DNA from: Gyrodactylus bullatarudis
Lineage: Eukaryota; Platyhelminthes; Monogenea; Gyrodactylidea; Gyrodactylidae
Length of the DNA: 64,000 bases
Assembly (NCBI GenBank): GCA_012064415.1
Contig: SSNU01000244.1
Span: forward strand, 248,001 to 312,000
Direction of reading: 5' to 3'
The notes under the pieces are model-generated. The model searched no databases and was not told the origin of the DNA. It worked only from the letters and a program-made list of their open reading frames with translations. Below, piece after piece: positions 11,959-23,671 of this stretch; the first letter of the stretch is position 1; every line of letters starts with the position of its first letter. The position numbers were made by a program, and so were the translations under genes.

Positions 11959-14811
11959 TTAATCTGGTAACAAGTTTTTCAAACAACTATTCCGTTAGTC
12001 TTAAGATTATCAGATAGTCTTGAGACAATCAAAGATCTTATTACCGAGTAACAAGTTTAAAAAACCATTCTGTTAAGAATCAAGTTTTTTTTATTTCCTT
12101 TATTTTCTTAAATATTTTTCAATAAAGTTCGTAATATAGATTTTTACTGCTTAAATTTTCAAAAATTTAGTAGAGAAAAACGTTCAAAATTTCTTAAAAT
12201 TCGTATGCAAAGCTTTGATGACCCAGTACAGTAAAAAACCCATTGACTCTGTCTCCTTATACATACCATTGATTGCTTAGATCCTAAAAAACTTATTTTT
12301 AAATGTACTTAAAAAATGATGCCTGTTGAGTTTTGAAAAACTGTAATTATTCTCTGATAAATTGGTGTACTTGTCAATAAATGTCTTGATCAATTTAGTT
12401 TTATTGGAAAATCCCGAAACAAGATGAATTAACAAAAGCAGTACGTGAAATAGAAAAAAACTATGGAATTTATGCACACTCCGGTGAATTTCAATTGTGA
12501 AAATTGTTTTACACTTGAATATTGATTTTTTCAGTTAAGTACTTTTTAATTAAAAATTTTGTATTTTGTGCTGTTTGAGGGATTTATTCTGAAAAAGACA
12601 AAACTGAGTGGTTTTTCATTACATAGGGAAAGATAACACACAAAATAATAATCAGCTCACTCAAAATTCTAGAGTGTTTTTTAAAATTCTAAAATTTAAA
12701 AGATGAGAGGAAAAAACAGAAAAATTATGTCAGTAAAAGGGATGATTTCGTAGATCATAGTAGAAAAAATATTTAAGGTCAGAAATTACACTGATGATGG
12801 TACATGTAATAATTTCTTGTTATGTTTCAATTTTAATGTACATTTTACAAGGACGGATTTTATGTTTCTTTTGAAAATTTCTTTTTGGCGCGATCATAAA
12901 ATTTTCTTTTTCGATTGAAAATTTCATTCACCTTTAATTAACTAGCCTCAGTCGAATCTGTAAATTTGAAATTAAAATGTATCAATCAACGAGTCCTTTA
13001 TCGAGATTCCAAGATTGAAAAGTAAAGTTTTTTTCTGTATGAATTACTTAGTACTTTATTCAGTGGATAGAAGCATTCATTAAGATTTTCCAACGTCATC
13101 AAAAAGCCTCAGTAATAGAGAACTGCTCTATAGCTAAAGAAATTTTATCTGATGCAGAAACGACATCTGGACCATAGGATGAGCTTGAAAATGTTAGAAT
13201 TTATGTGGAAAAGAAGTTGGATCAATTTTTTGATTAACTGGAAATTACATAATTGAGTGACGTGCGTTGAAAAAATAGATGATTTCAGTTCAAATCTGAT
13301 TGGCTCAAATTATGAAATAATTCTTTATTTTCATAGTACTCTTCTCTGATAGTCAAGTTTCTAAAGTTTTTTTTTATTATTTTTAAATTAGAAAAAAAGG
13401 ATCATAAAAATAGAAATTTTTCTTGCCACAATCCTTATCAGTTAAAAAATAAGATCATTATCAAATGACATTAGAAATGGGAAAACATAAATAAAAATAT
13501 CTCCACATTAATTTGAAACTATACTGATTCTAATAGAAGATGATGATTATAATGGGCGTAATTTGATGAGAGGATAAATTTTAGAGCAGAAGAAAATTTC
13601 TTTTAACTCCAAAGAAAAAAATGTTATGCTTTTGAAAAAAACATAAAAGAAGGTATTTAAATTCAGAAATACATTTTACTTTCGAAGATGTAAATTGGTA
13701 AAATTACTGAAACCGCTTGTAATCATGAACTGATTTAAATCAGAATTTAATAAAATGCTGAATCGTATTAGTTTACTGTAGGCTATAATTTTTTAAAGAT
13801 ACTGTTGGGAATATTTCAGTTATTTACTCTTGAAATTTACTGATGTTCTAAAATATCTCGGAGTAATGGCGAGTCAAAACTTCAAAAGTGTAAATTTGGC
13901 GCCAAATGAGAATTCAAAACGTTTTCATATTTCTATTAACTGGCTTAATGTGAAAACCCATATATCAACTGCGTGATATCAAAAGACATAATTTAAACTG
14001 AACGTATTAAAATTAGATGAAGAAAAAAATTAAAAATTCTCTTACTCTTTTCGTGTAAAAAATTTGAGGATTTTGTATTTTTTATTTTAAAAGTACATTT
14101 AAAAAGATTATTTTCTTCTGTAGTCTCATACTTGTGAATACGAGGGAAGAATTTGATCTTTTTCTGGTTGATTTCTGGGAAAGATTTTCATTAAAACTCC
14201 TCCCACTGTCCTGATAAGTTAGGGAAGTGGGAATTACTTTTTGCTCTGCATTTACATAAATCGAATGCTAAGCCAATGTTAGAGTGATATATGCAGTGAT
14301 ATGAGAAGAGTAAAAAATTGTCCTATTAGTCATGATTGTAATCATCAGTGAAAGAGAAGCCATACCATAACTGTCAAAAGATTCCCCTGATTCTCCCTGG
14401 CTTAGTCTGAGCTCTGAAAAATTTGAGTTGATGAAGATGACCTTCTGATACGATGCATATTGGAGGCACTTCAGACTGCAAATGACAAGTACCAATTTTG
14501 AAAAAATTTTTTACTTTATTCGAAAATAGCACCAAACAATTTTTTCATTAATATTCATGGGTATTTGTCTAGGAATATGATTTATTTAGGAAATTAAAGG
14601 GAGATAATTTCCCCCCTATGTTGTAAAGGAATCTCAAGTCACGAGATTGAATTTCAGAAATATTTATCCATCTTAGCAAAAGTAATTGAGGAAACAGTTT
14701 ATAATTTGTCAGAAGAAAACTTTTGATTGAGAACCAGAGAGTTGATTACTCATGGATTAGAAGATTTGGGTGTTGGGCAAGTAAAAAGAGTATACGTATT
14801 GTGTTGGGACT
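11959..14811. other. Repeat fragments, no supported gene
   Basis: AT-rich. A short piece near 13,860-13,930 carries the family A interior words GGCGCCAAAT. Open frames such as 12,277-12,477 and 14,268-14,495 lack any motif or splice context. Confidence 0.35.
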
Positions 14812-14824
14812 TTATTAGGTTTGG
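14812..14824. repeat. Target-site duplication, PLE copy 2 (left)
   Basis: TTATTAGGTTTGG, identical to 15,439-15,451 on the other side of the element. Confidence 0.85.
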
Positions 14825-15438
14825 GAGATTTAGAAATAAGATATATATTGCGGCCATATGTACATTGTCCATTTCATAAAGCATCATCAGTGGCAATACT
14901 TTAAAAATGATAAAAGTTAAGAATTCATTGAAGATAATAATTTAAAAATTATGAAAGAAATAGTAAAAGTCAGATAATATAAGGATATAATGTAAGCTGA
15001 AAAAACACCAAAACTCTCCTTTAAATAGCAACAGTGGAGAGAAAAGTGAAAAAGCTCCCATAGGCCAAGGTAGTTGAAGATTATAAGAATATTTTTTTGA
15101 CACATAGATTTATGAAGAATTTCTCCTTCACTCAAACATCTGTACTGTCATCCCCTGCATTTTTGTATAGAATTGAAAAGTTAGAAATTGAAACTTCATG
15201 CCTTTATTCTCTAAGATGCCTGATCACCGCTGTATTTTTCTTAAGATGATCGTTCTCTCTAGTTGATAACTTCCTAATTTTACGACCTATATATGTAGCT
15301 CCACAGTCACATTGGAATTTATAAATCAATAGAGTTTTCTCTTGAGATTCGAGTAAATCTTTATGGATCAGATTAAACAATCTCTTAGTTTTGAATACAA
15401 TTTTCAATTGTATGTTATTATAATGCTGATTGATGATA
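14825..15438 (-). mobile_element. 5'-truncated Penelope-like element, copy 2 (3' end + GIY-YIG)
   Basis: On the minus strand this matches the 3' part of the larger PLE at 42,918-44,599. It has the same untranslated tail, the same C-terminal coding region, and the core of a GIY-YIG endonuclease (15,204-15,407, with CDCGATYIGR). A deletion and premature stops in the C-terminal region break the frame, so it is a dead copy. The insertion is bounded by an identical 13 bp TTATTAGGTTTGG at 14,812-14,824 and 15,439-15,451. I read this as the target-site duplication, which fixes both ends and shows the copy was truncated at insertion. Confidence 0.88.
15204..15407 (-). pseudogene. PLE GIY-YIG endonuclease fragment
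   Basis: Frame of 67 residues matching residues about 279-345 of the PLE protein at 43,146-44,351. It includes the IYKFQCDCG block and the YIGR catalytic core. In the fuller copy the domain follows the reverse transcriptase. Here no RT is present and the downstream C-terminus is out of frame. Confidence 0.8.
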
Positions 15439-15451
15439 TTATTAGGTTTGG

Positions 15452-16722
15452 TGTATCATAATACTTGGCTCATGGGTAACAATATAAACAGCAGATTAAT
15501 AATACAAATCATAGTGTTCTTTTACAAGATATGCTTGGCGTTTAAATTGAACACCAAAACATTTAAGACAAAAACAAAGATATTTAAAGAATGATTTTTA
15601 TGCCGTTTTTTTCAAAAATACAACACTTTTATTTCGCAATAGCAATGACTCAACAATTGATTGCTAGACAGACTTTACTCAGTTGTTATCTAAGCGTTCT
15701 CAGTTGTTATCTTTTTGTTTAAACGGTGCGTATCTCAAGTGAGAACAATAATTGTTTTTGTGCGTCTATCACAGGAGCTATTATCTTTTGGCATAACAAA
15801 GGACAGATATTAAATTGAAAATGTTTATCAAGAAATGTGTGTGTTTCCTTTGTCTCGAAATGTTAATTACACAATGAATTTTGTTTGTTTTTTTTTCCTA
15901 AATTGAATTTGATCATAAAGCGACAAGAAGTTGGTTTTATTGCTTCGAATGAATTTCTTTTATCAGAATTTTTTACCTGTAAGAAAACTAGTTCATAGTA
16001 CGTTAAAAGAACTAAATCTGGATTTCTATCGTCCTTTTTCTAATTTCATAATTTGAATTTAATATTTTTTTTTATCAATCCAGTTAGCTGAAAAATTGAA
16101 CAGAAATACAATCTTTGTCATGAAAAATGTTGAAAGATACGAGATCCCAAAAGAATGTGAAATTTCAATTAAATTCTTATTTTGGGAATAATTGGAATCC
16201 AGTAAGCTTATTTCTATGAAGAATGATAACTTATTGGGTATAAAAAATATACACAAATATTTTTACGTATAGTACAGTATTTTGGTTTAGATCTAGAGTT
16301 AGCTGTTACGAAAAATTAGACCAATGAACTTCAAATTATTTGTATAATGTTGATCCAAAGTATTAGCATTAAATTTCTCCAAAATGATAACTTTCAACCA
16401 ATTTAATATTTATTTAAATCTTACCAACTTATCGGCTTATTTCATAATGAAATCCAGGAGATATTTTCGAAAAATAATGGGTTTTTTTGTAAGAATAATA
16501 AATGCTTATCTTCATATCAACTAGCTTTTGTTATAAAATTAATATTATTTTGACTCTAGATAAGTTGTCGATTTTATGACTATCTCAAATCCCCATGGAT
16601 TCACTGTATATTCACTCAATAATAATAAACCAGTTATTGATCAAAATTTACAACTATAAACAAACTGGATAAAAATCATGATATTTCCTGTCATTATATC
16701 TAAAAAACCTGTCATAGCTTAC
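15452..16722. other. AT-rich spacer with a family A end fragment
   Basis: A family A right-end piece lies near 16,500-16,531 (CTTCATATCAACTAGCTTTTG complement type). Nothing else is recognisable; the frame at 16,059-16,256 has no motif. Confidence 0.4.
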
Positions 16723-16870
16723 ACCAGACTTGGACGAAATTTCTAAATTCGCTTATCGATTATGATAGCATTAGTCTGCAAGTATTTTAAAATCATCGAA
16801 CCAAATTTTCCTCCAAAATATATTTTTATGCTTCTGTAATAAGATGAAAAAAATTTTCGGATAAAAAATA
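16723..16870. repeat. Inverted-repeat family B, terminal fragment
   Basis: Begins CAGACTTGGACGAAATTT and continues with AGTATTTTAA and ATGCTTCTG blocks. These are shared with fragments at 18,450, 20,409, 29,397 and the paired copy at 62,743-63,190. Only one arm is recognisable here. Confidence 0.6.
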
Positions 16871-18449
16871 AACGGAGCCGAAGAAGCAAAATATAAAGAG
16901 CGGTTGAAGAAATATTTTTACTTAGATCTAGCTTGAGTACGGCGATTAAATTTTTCCGAACAATGTTTCGGCTGCAATGCGAATCTGAAAAATGCCATTT
17001 ATTGAATTTAAATTCGTAATTTTGATTCATTCACCAGTTTTGTTAGAGTAGTGACTGATCTAACAAACGCATCATTGCCTTTATCATAATTTTTGATGAG
17101 GAAAATCGAGTTCAAGATAAATGGAGTAAATTTTTAGTGGGAAAAATTCACGATTTCAAAAAAGTTCATCAAAATGACGATAGGACTGATATCAATGAGG
17201 CTCACCCATTGAAAGCCACCCAGGAAAACTAAACGCTGCTCGAATTAAGAAGAGACAACAATGACACCAGAATGATCAAGAAAATCTCAAAGGTGAGAAA
17301 AAGACATTCCCTACCCTCCTCACCAAGTAAATACCTTGGAGAGTATAGATAAAAAATGTGCAAATGTTTTTAGAATAAGATTTCCGAGAGGGTGTGGAAC
17401 AGTTGGATGTTATTAAAAGATTGGTGTAATGAGTACATCCAGATGGTCCCTAGGCTTGTTATTTTTTTGTTCTGGAGGCGAAAAAAGACCCCCTACTCCG
17501 TCATCAAACTTGGGAAAAAGCTATTTTTCGATAAAAATAAATTTACCCAAATCCCATTTTCCAAAAATTTCCTAAATTAGTCGGAATTTATTACTAGAAT
17601 ATGCAGTGATGATTAAAAATGCAAAACTATTTCTATTTGAAATTACATTCAAATGGCTTAAAATTTAGATTTTAATTGTTTATAGTAAAAAAAAAATTCA
17701 TTGGCGCTAATTCAAAAATCGGCGATTTGGGGCAAAATTTAAAATGCATGGTTTAATAGGAACTTTTTCACTTCGGAAAATTCTCTTTAAAATGAGCTTT
17801 GAACATCCGGATGTTTAAAAATGTGCCTCTCTCTAATACTGAGTATCCAAAATTCCTCAGAAAGTCTACAAAAGCACAACTCTCAGAGGAGCATGCAGAC
17901 CATTTCTTTTTTGTTTATGTGCTAACTTAGGAAACCCCAGTTTTAAATTATATTTGAATTTCATTCTATTCAAATAAAAATGACATAAAATATTAAAATT
18001 TAAGCTGTCTGGAGATGAGATTCCTCTTCCATATAACCAAATCATTATAATTTCTATAACAATTTGCTATGAAACTATTCAAGAATGCATTTAATAGAGA
18101 TGTATATTTTGAAATGCAAATTTTATATTGCAATTATAAATATTTTGAAATCCTCATTTGTTTCATCCCAAATAAATTTCTATTGAGCGAAAAAATAAAA
18201 TTTTGAAATTTAATATAAACTCTACAATATTTTAAATTTGTAAGGGGATTACAAATTTATGAAGTCATCCTGAAATTGAGAAGTTATTAAAATTTCGAAT
18301 AGACTATTTACAAAACTAATCAATCTTGATGGTTTGATCAAAAGTTTTTAAAATGCCACACACATGGAATCAAGTATTATCTTAGGAATTGTCGATAAAA
18401 CTTTAATTGAAAAATTTTAATCATTGAAATTACTGGAAATAATCAACTT
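16871..18449. other. AT-rich spacer, no supported gene
   Basis: A slightly less AT-rich part near 17,200-17,500 reads as a short frame (17,392-17,580) with no motif I recognise. Family A interior words (GGCGCTAATTC) occur near 17,705. Confidence 0.35.
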
Positions 18450-18620
18450 CTAGACTTGGACGAAATTTTCCAGAATTTCTAAAATCTTCAATCGATATGA
18501 TTAATCTTCAAGTATTTTAATATCATCTCACTTTGCTTCATAATACCTTTTTTATGCTTCAGGAAAAAGAAAAACGAAATTTTCAAATTAAAAACTTTTT
18601 TTTCATATAAAATAACTTAA
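18450..18620. repeat. Inverted-repeat family B, terminal fragment
   Basis: Starts CTAGACTTGGACGAAATTTT, followed by TCAAGTATTTTAATATCATC and a GCTTC block, as in the other family B copies. No clear opposing arm was seen. Confidence 0.6.
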
Positions 18621-19457
18621 ATTCTGTAAAACTTGTTTTTTCAATAGTTAAAAATGAAAATTTCCTCATTTTTCATTAATAATTTTGGTAGGTCAAAAAC
18701 GTTCTATATTTAAAAATTCTCTCTATCTTATTTCAGAAGCAAAAATGTACGCAATTTGATTCCAGTGTCAAAAACCACTAAGCGTATTGAATTTTTATTT
18801 TAAAAGTCATCAATTTACATGAATACTCTAAAAAATTCTAATAAGATTGATGATAAAAAAAGGACCACCTAAATTAACACTTGTCCGCAACATTGAAGAA
18901 AATATTGAGTTTTGCTCAAGTGTTTTTTTTCTTGTGATATTAGTGTATCTACTGATAAGGGAAATCAGGTAATGTACTTGGAATTAACCTCTAATGCCCT
19001 GAAGCAAGGTGAAAAAATATGATGCAATCATAACATTATCCTGTTATAGATGAGAAAAAATAAATGATATAAAATCTTTTTGATATTATAATTAAATTAA
19101 CGCCCAGGACACGATGCCATACTCATACTTGTGTGTTCCAATAAACACTACACCCAAAGATATCCCATCACTTTTATTTTTACTTAAATGTAGATTATTT
19201 TTTTAATTCAGTTTTTTTTTGATTTTCTTTGTTTTTCTTCTGTTAAAAATACCTATTTTATTTAAGAATTTTTACAAAAATTCATATCCAGACTAATGTG
19301 AGTATATTTATAAATTTATATGAATAGGTAGCACGAAGCACACCCAGTTATCGAATACTGCTCGTCTATTCGAAATCCGGAATGCGATAAATGGTCAAAA
19401 AGGGTCAAAACCTATGCCTCTCATCGCATCATCATCGAGAATAGCTGTGTATAAACA

Positions 19458-19834
19458 CTATTCTCGATGAATTTTTACAAAAATCTCATTTTTTCATCAA
19501 GGTATCGAAATTTTTGAAAGATTTTTTGGTAACTGATTCAAAAATATGAATAAGAGTAAATATTTTTTCTGTCTAACCATGATCCTGATAAATTACTTTT
19601 GATTCCTCTCAGACCTTGAAATCAACAAAAATTTTCAACTCAAAGTTTAAAAAAAATTAAAAAATCACGCCATCTCGAATTTTAAAATGTCTCTAAAATT
19701 TTCCAAAAAAAATTTTTTTACTCGAATCAGTAAAAGTGTACATTTTGAATCAGTTACCAAGAAATCTTTGATACCTTGATGAAAAAATGAGACTTGTGTA
19801 AAAATCATGAATTCCCAAATTCATCGAGAATAGC
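19458..19834. mobile_element. Foldback family A, subfamily with CTATTCTCGATGAATTT tips, copy A3
   Basis: The left arm begins CTATTCTCGATGAATTTTT and the right arm ends in its complement (AAATTCATCGAGAATAG), about 377 bp in all. Interior words (TCATTTTTTCATCAAGG, TAACTGATTCAAAA) pair between arms. A second CGAGAATAG word just upstream (19,438-19,446) makes a small extra hairpin at the left border. The right half of a sister copy lies at 33,370-33,575. Confidence 0.7.
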
Positions 19835-20408
19835 TTCAATTTTGATGGCTACCAGAGTTAAGTGCTATATGCCTTTTATGCTCTAATTTTATGCTAAAAG
19901 TTTACATATCTTAGTCTTTTATCACCTTCATTCAAGAAACAATACGGACATATTTGCAGACATGGGAGCGTTTAGTCTATATTGAGGATTCTAAAAATTT
20001 AGCTCAAATCTCACAATTATTTTAAAAAATATTCTTGATTTGACTTCTGAAAATAAAACACACAAGTTAAATAAAATTTTTCTTGATAATTCATTTGAAG
20101 AACTCTAGCCATAAATTTTTGAATTCGACTGCATTGAAGTTTTGATTATTTTTCAATAAATCAATCGAAACTTTATATAAAAATATTAACATCTAACGGT
20201 GAAAAATTGCTTATTTACTTAAAAATCGAAAAAAATCTTTTTTAAATCAACTTTGGTATTTTTGGCTGACTACTATTATCTCATTTACTCACTTTGACTT
20301 CGATAGAGCTTATTTTCAAAATTAAATAAATAAATGAACGTATAGATTAGGGTAATAAAATATTTTATTTTAATTTCTTTCAACATGTGAAAAAAGAGTC
20401 AATATTTA

Positions 20409-20520
20409 CTAAACTTGAACGAAATTTCGCAAAATTACTTAAATCGCCCATGGATATAAAAAATCTAATCTTCAACAAAATTGTGAAAATTTTTTAATTT
20501 AAAACGTTTTTTGACCTTAT
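20409..20520. repeat. Inverted-repeat family B, degraded end
   Basis: AAACTTGAACGAAATTTCGC followed by AAAATTACTTAAATCG, a diverged version of the family B terminus. Confidence 0.5.
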
Positions 20521-20549
20521 TTTTTTAGATAATTAACCTACTGGTAATA

Positions 20550-21060
20550 ACTACACCTAGTTAATATGATGATGGGAATTTATGATTTTTACAATTTTTT
20601 CATCTAGAAATCGAATTTGATCAAGAATTTTTGGAATCTAGATCACGAGGCCCTCTTTCACAATGCGGAGAAAAAAAATTTAGAAGAAAAATAAATTTTT
20701 AAGGGAAATACGGTAATATTAAATCTTGAAGTAGCGCCAAATTCCCATTTTTTTGAAATTTGAGTTGAAAATTTTTGCCGATTTTAATGTGAGAGAGCGA
20801 TCAAAATATGATTTATAGGATCAAAATTAGTCAAAGAAATCAAATATTTCGAATATGGTTTTGAGAATACTACTTCAAGATTTCAAATTTGCCGTATTTT
20901 CCTTAAAAATTGATTTTTTTCTAATTTTTTTTTCTCCGCATTGTGAAAGAGAGCCTCATGATCTAGATTCCAAAAAATCTTGATCGAATTAGATTTCTTG
21001 ATGAGAAAATTAAGAATTTTGTAAAAATTCTAAATTCCCATCTTCACATTAATTAGCCTT
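20550..21060. mobile_element. Foldback element family A, copy A4
   Basis: The left arm begins AACTACACCTAGTTAATATG and the right arm ends CATTAATTAGCCTT. The arms share ATCGAATT, a TCTAGATCACGAGGCCCTC-type block and a TCCGCATTGTGAAAGAG block in inverted order. Size and arms match copy A6 (31,719-32,447), its closest relative in the window. Confidence 0.8.
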
Positions 21061-21064
21061 ATAT

Positions 21065-21275
21065 CCAGTATATGAAGTCTAACTTGATGGAGATTGTCTT
21101 CTCACACCTCGGATAAGCAGGTGTCAATTCCATAAGAGAGTCAAATAATATTCAACTCACGGTGGCAGATGTAGACGCATTTCGTCCTTATTAGGACTTG
21201 CCAGTACACCATAGCCAGGATTCGAACCCAGGTCTTCAACGTTGTGAGGCAAGCCCTATTTCTATTCAAAATGCT
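21065..21275 (-). repeat. tRNA-related SINE
   Basis: On the minus strand a tRNA-like head contains a good RNA polymerase III B box (GGTTCGAATCC at 21,218-21,228). Upstream of it is GCTTGCCTCACAACG, the kind of anticodon-arm region seen in many tRNA-derived SINEs. A degenerate A box lies near 21,255-21,275. The body continues with AGTCCTAATAAGGACGAAAT and GCGTCTACAT. It is not a functional tRNA, as no acceptor stem pairs. It abuts foldback copy A4. Inference from promoter boxes and layout only. Confidence 0.6.
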
Positions 21276-22619
21276 ACATCTTATGATCTAAATACAGAAT
21301 CAAAATAAGCTCTACGAACGAACAAGGCCGAAAAGGAAAATAATAACCCAGATTTCTTTTCGCAAAAACAAATTGTCCAAGCTTTAAAATGAGAATAAAG
21401 ATTAAACCTAGAAAAAAATTTCTTTTATTCTCTTATATCAAAGTTTCCTGTCACTCTATCATTGCAGTGATGTAAATTAAAAATCTTCAGGAAAGATGAG
21501 AAAGTAGAATGATGTATCAAAATGAGGATAGAACACCCTCCCAAAGATTTGCATGAATTCAAACTATTCAAACTGATCCAAACAAGGAAATTAGATCAAA
21601 TTCAATAAGGAAAAAGTTCAAATTAAAGAAATTTCCAATGTTTCAGAGTAATAATGCTCATCCTTTAACCTAAATGTTGATATAAAAACAAACACACACA
21701 AGGAGAGAAGATAAAAGTCATATGGATAACGTTAGTGGCATGATCTCATTTAGCACAAACATCCCTCAATTTCTCCATCGATAAATAAGCCTTGAGCATT
21801 TATATCTTGGGAGGGGAAAAGTCAAACTTTGAAAATTTATTATTGTACTTTTCTATGGATGAAAGAGAAATGGGTAATTTTGTCAAATTAAAAAAAAACA
21901 CTTTTGAAGCTACTGAAATTGCAAGTCATTTTTTTCTTTGAGGAATATATATGTTATCGTCAATCTTACCAGGTTTCAAGATTAACAAGCTATTCAGCTA
22001 TAAAATATAGCTTGCCGATCTTGATACTCGGTAATAAGATTGGCTGACTGAATTATATTTTTTGAAAACAATATCATAATAAGCTCGTAAACTGTTTAAC
22101 TTCACTCTGTTTATCATTTGTGAAATAAATCTCACAATTTGGAAGCCTTCTTCGAAATATAGAGTTGATTTTTAAAAATCTCTTTCAGACTTATCGATAC
22201 TATGATTGATAGTCAAGTATTTTCAAAGAAGGTAGAGAAACTCAGATTCGGATCCGTCTAAAAAATCCGAAAAAGTACAGAAAATTTGATTGTTAAAACA
22301 AGTATTAATTTTCGATAATCTTGTGAAATGTATATTTTTTCAAAAATTATTCATATTAAAATTTAAGAGCTTATAAAATTTCTAAAAAAATTGACACCTT
22401 CTTCGCAAGAACCATCTCTAAGGATACCAAGGATCTTAATTGGACCTAACTATCGTTCTTCAATTTTCATAATAATAGATCAAGGAGTAATGATATCAAC
22501 CTACCAGGGAGATAGCTTGCTAAGATATTATAAAATTTAACTCTAAAGAAGAATTTGATTAAAAATGTGTAGGATTTCTATACAACAAAACAAATCAGAA
22601 CTTATTTTATAGTTATTTT
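21276..22619. other. AT-rich spacer, no supported gene
   Basis: Nothing recognisable before the Merlin remnant. Confidence 0.35.
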
Positions 22620-22683
22620 TTGTTTTTATCTGAAGTGGCGATTCGGAAATTGCCCGGCATATATCTGAATCTGAAGAACGCTA

Positions 22684-22739
22684 AGCAGATCTCTCATTCC
22701 TGTTCTGGAGAATCAAGATTTCTTAATCTCCAGAAACTA
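22684..22739 (+). repeat. Left 56 bp inverted repeat of Merlin remnant
   Basis: Identical to the reverse complement of 23,616-23,671. Confidence 0.85.
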
Positions 22740-23511
22740 AAACATGTAAAAGATGGTTATTGTTTCAGATGTCCTAAGTGCAAGTACTTAGAGTCGATAA
22801 GGAAAAGTATGTTTTTTCTCTTAAATAATTTAATTCAGACACACTCTTCGAAGGATCCAAACTCGAGTTACGGAAAATTCTACAAATTATTAGAATGGTT
22901 TCAAAGAAAACCGATACTCTAAAAAATATGATGGAGGAGCTCAATATAGGAAGGCCTACTGCTGTAGACTAGCGAAATTTCGTTAGAGATATCTACACAG
23001 AGAGTGTGATCCTTGAAGATGTCAAAATTGGTGGAGATAAAGTCGTTTGTCAAATTGATGAGTCTCACTTTGTTTCAAAAAATACCACCGTGGGCATACC
23101 TTAGTCAACGAAGACGTATGGGTTTTTGGTGGCGTTGATGAACAGGGTAAATGCTTCATGACAACTGTTCCTGATCGTAAGAAGGACACACTCCTCGCAA
23201 TCATCAAGAAACGAATCTTACCTGGATCTATTATTATTTCTGATGAATTTAAGTCCTACAAATGTCTTCAAAATGAAGGCTACGAACATCATACAGTTTG
23301 TCCCAAGTATGAGTTTGTCAGCGACAAGGGACATCATACACAGCGTATAGAAGCAATATGGGGAGCAGCAAAAAGATCCTGCTACAAAGTTAGAAATAAA
23401 AGAAAAGGATTGCTAGACTCATACCTAAACCAGTATCTATTCGAAAGAAAGAATAGAGAATCCATGTTCAGTGCGAGTATCCAAACAATCGCAATTATAT
23501 ATCCCCTATGA
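22735..23511 (+). pseudogene. Merlin-family transposase pseudogene
   Basis: The pieces follow Merlin order. First comes a cysteine-containing N-terminal block (GYCFRCPKCK, then SIRKSMFF) at 22,750-22,830. A block with the first catalytic Asp (CQIDESHF) follows near 23,050. Then VWVFGGVDEQG, and a C-terminal part at 23,158-23,511 with the second Asp (IIISDEFKSYK) and the Glu (IEAIWGAAK). It is broken by at least two in-frame stops (near 22,969 and 23,102) and two frameshifts (near 22,920 and 23,112). The acidic catalytic residues themselves are still present. It cannot make a full protein. Confidence 0.82.
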
Positions 23512-23615
23512 ATAAACTCTTATTATTCCAAGATTTCTGTTTTATTCACTTATTTATGAAAGGAAAGCCTTTTTAACGTAAAAATTTTATTGAGAATAAA
23601 TGAGTTGATCAAAGA

Positions 23616-23671
23616 TAGTTTCTGGAGATTAAGAAATCTTGATTCTCCAGAACAGGAATGAGAGATCTGCT
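23616..23671 (-). repeat. Right 56 bp inverted repeat of Merlin remnant
   Basis: Identical to the reverse complement of 22,684-22,739, about 100 bp beyond the end of the transposase frame. Confidence 0.85.

Larger units (their letters stand above)
22684..23671 (+). mobile_element. Decayed Merlin (IS1016-like) DNA transposon
   Basis: A Merlin-type transposase remnant lies between two perfectly identical 56 bp inverted repeats (22,684-22,739 and 23,616-23,671; outer tip AGCAGATCTCTC). I read these as the terminal repeats. I could not find the 8-9 bp target duplication expected for Merlin, so the outer border may lie elsewhere. Confidence 0.7.

Noticed and set aside
21218..21228. Functional tRNA gene
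   Set aside because: The B box is good, but no acceptor or D-stem pairing can be built; treated as SINE head.
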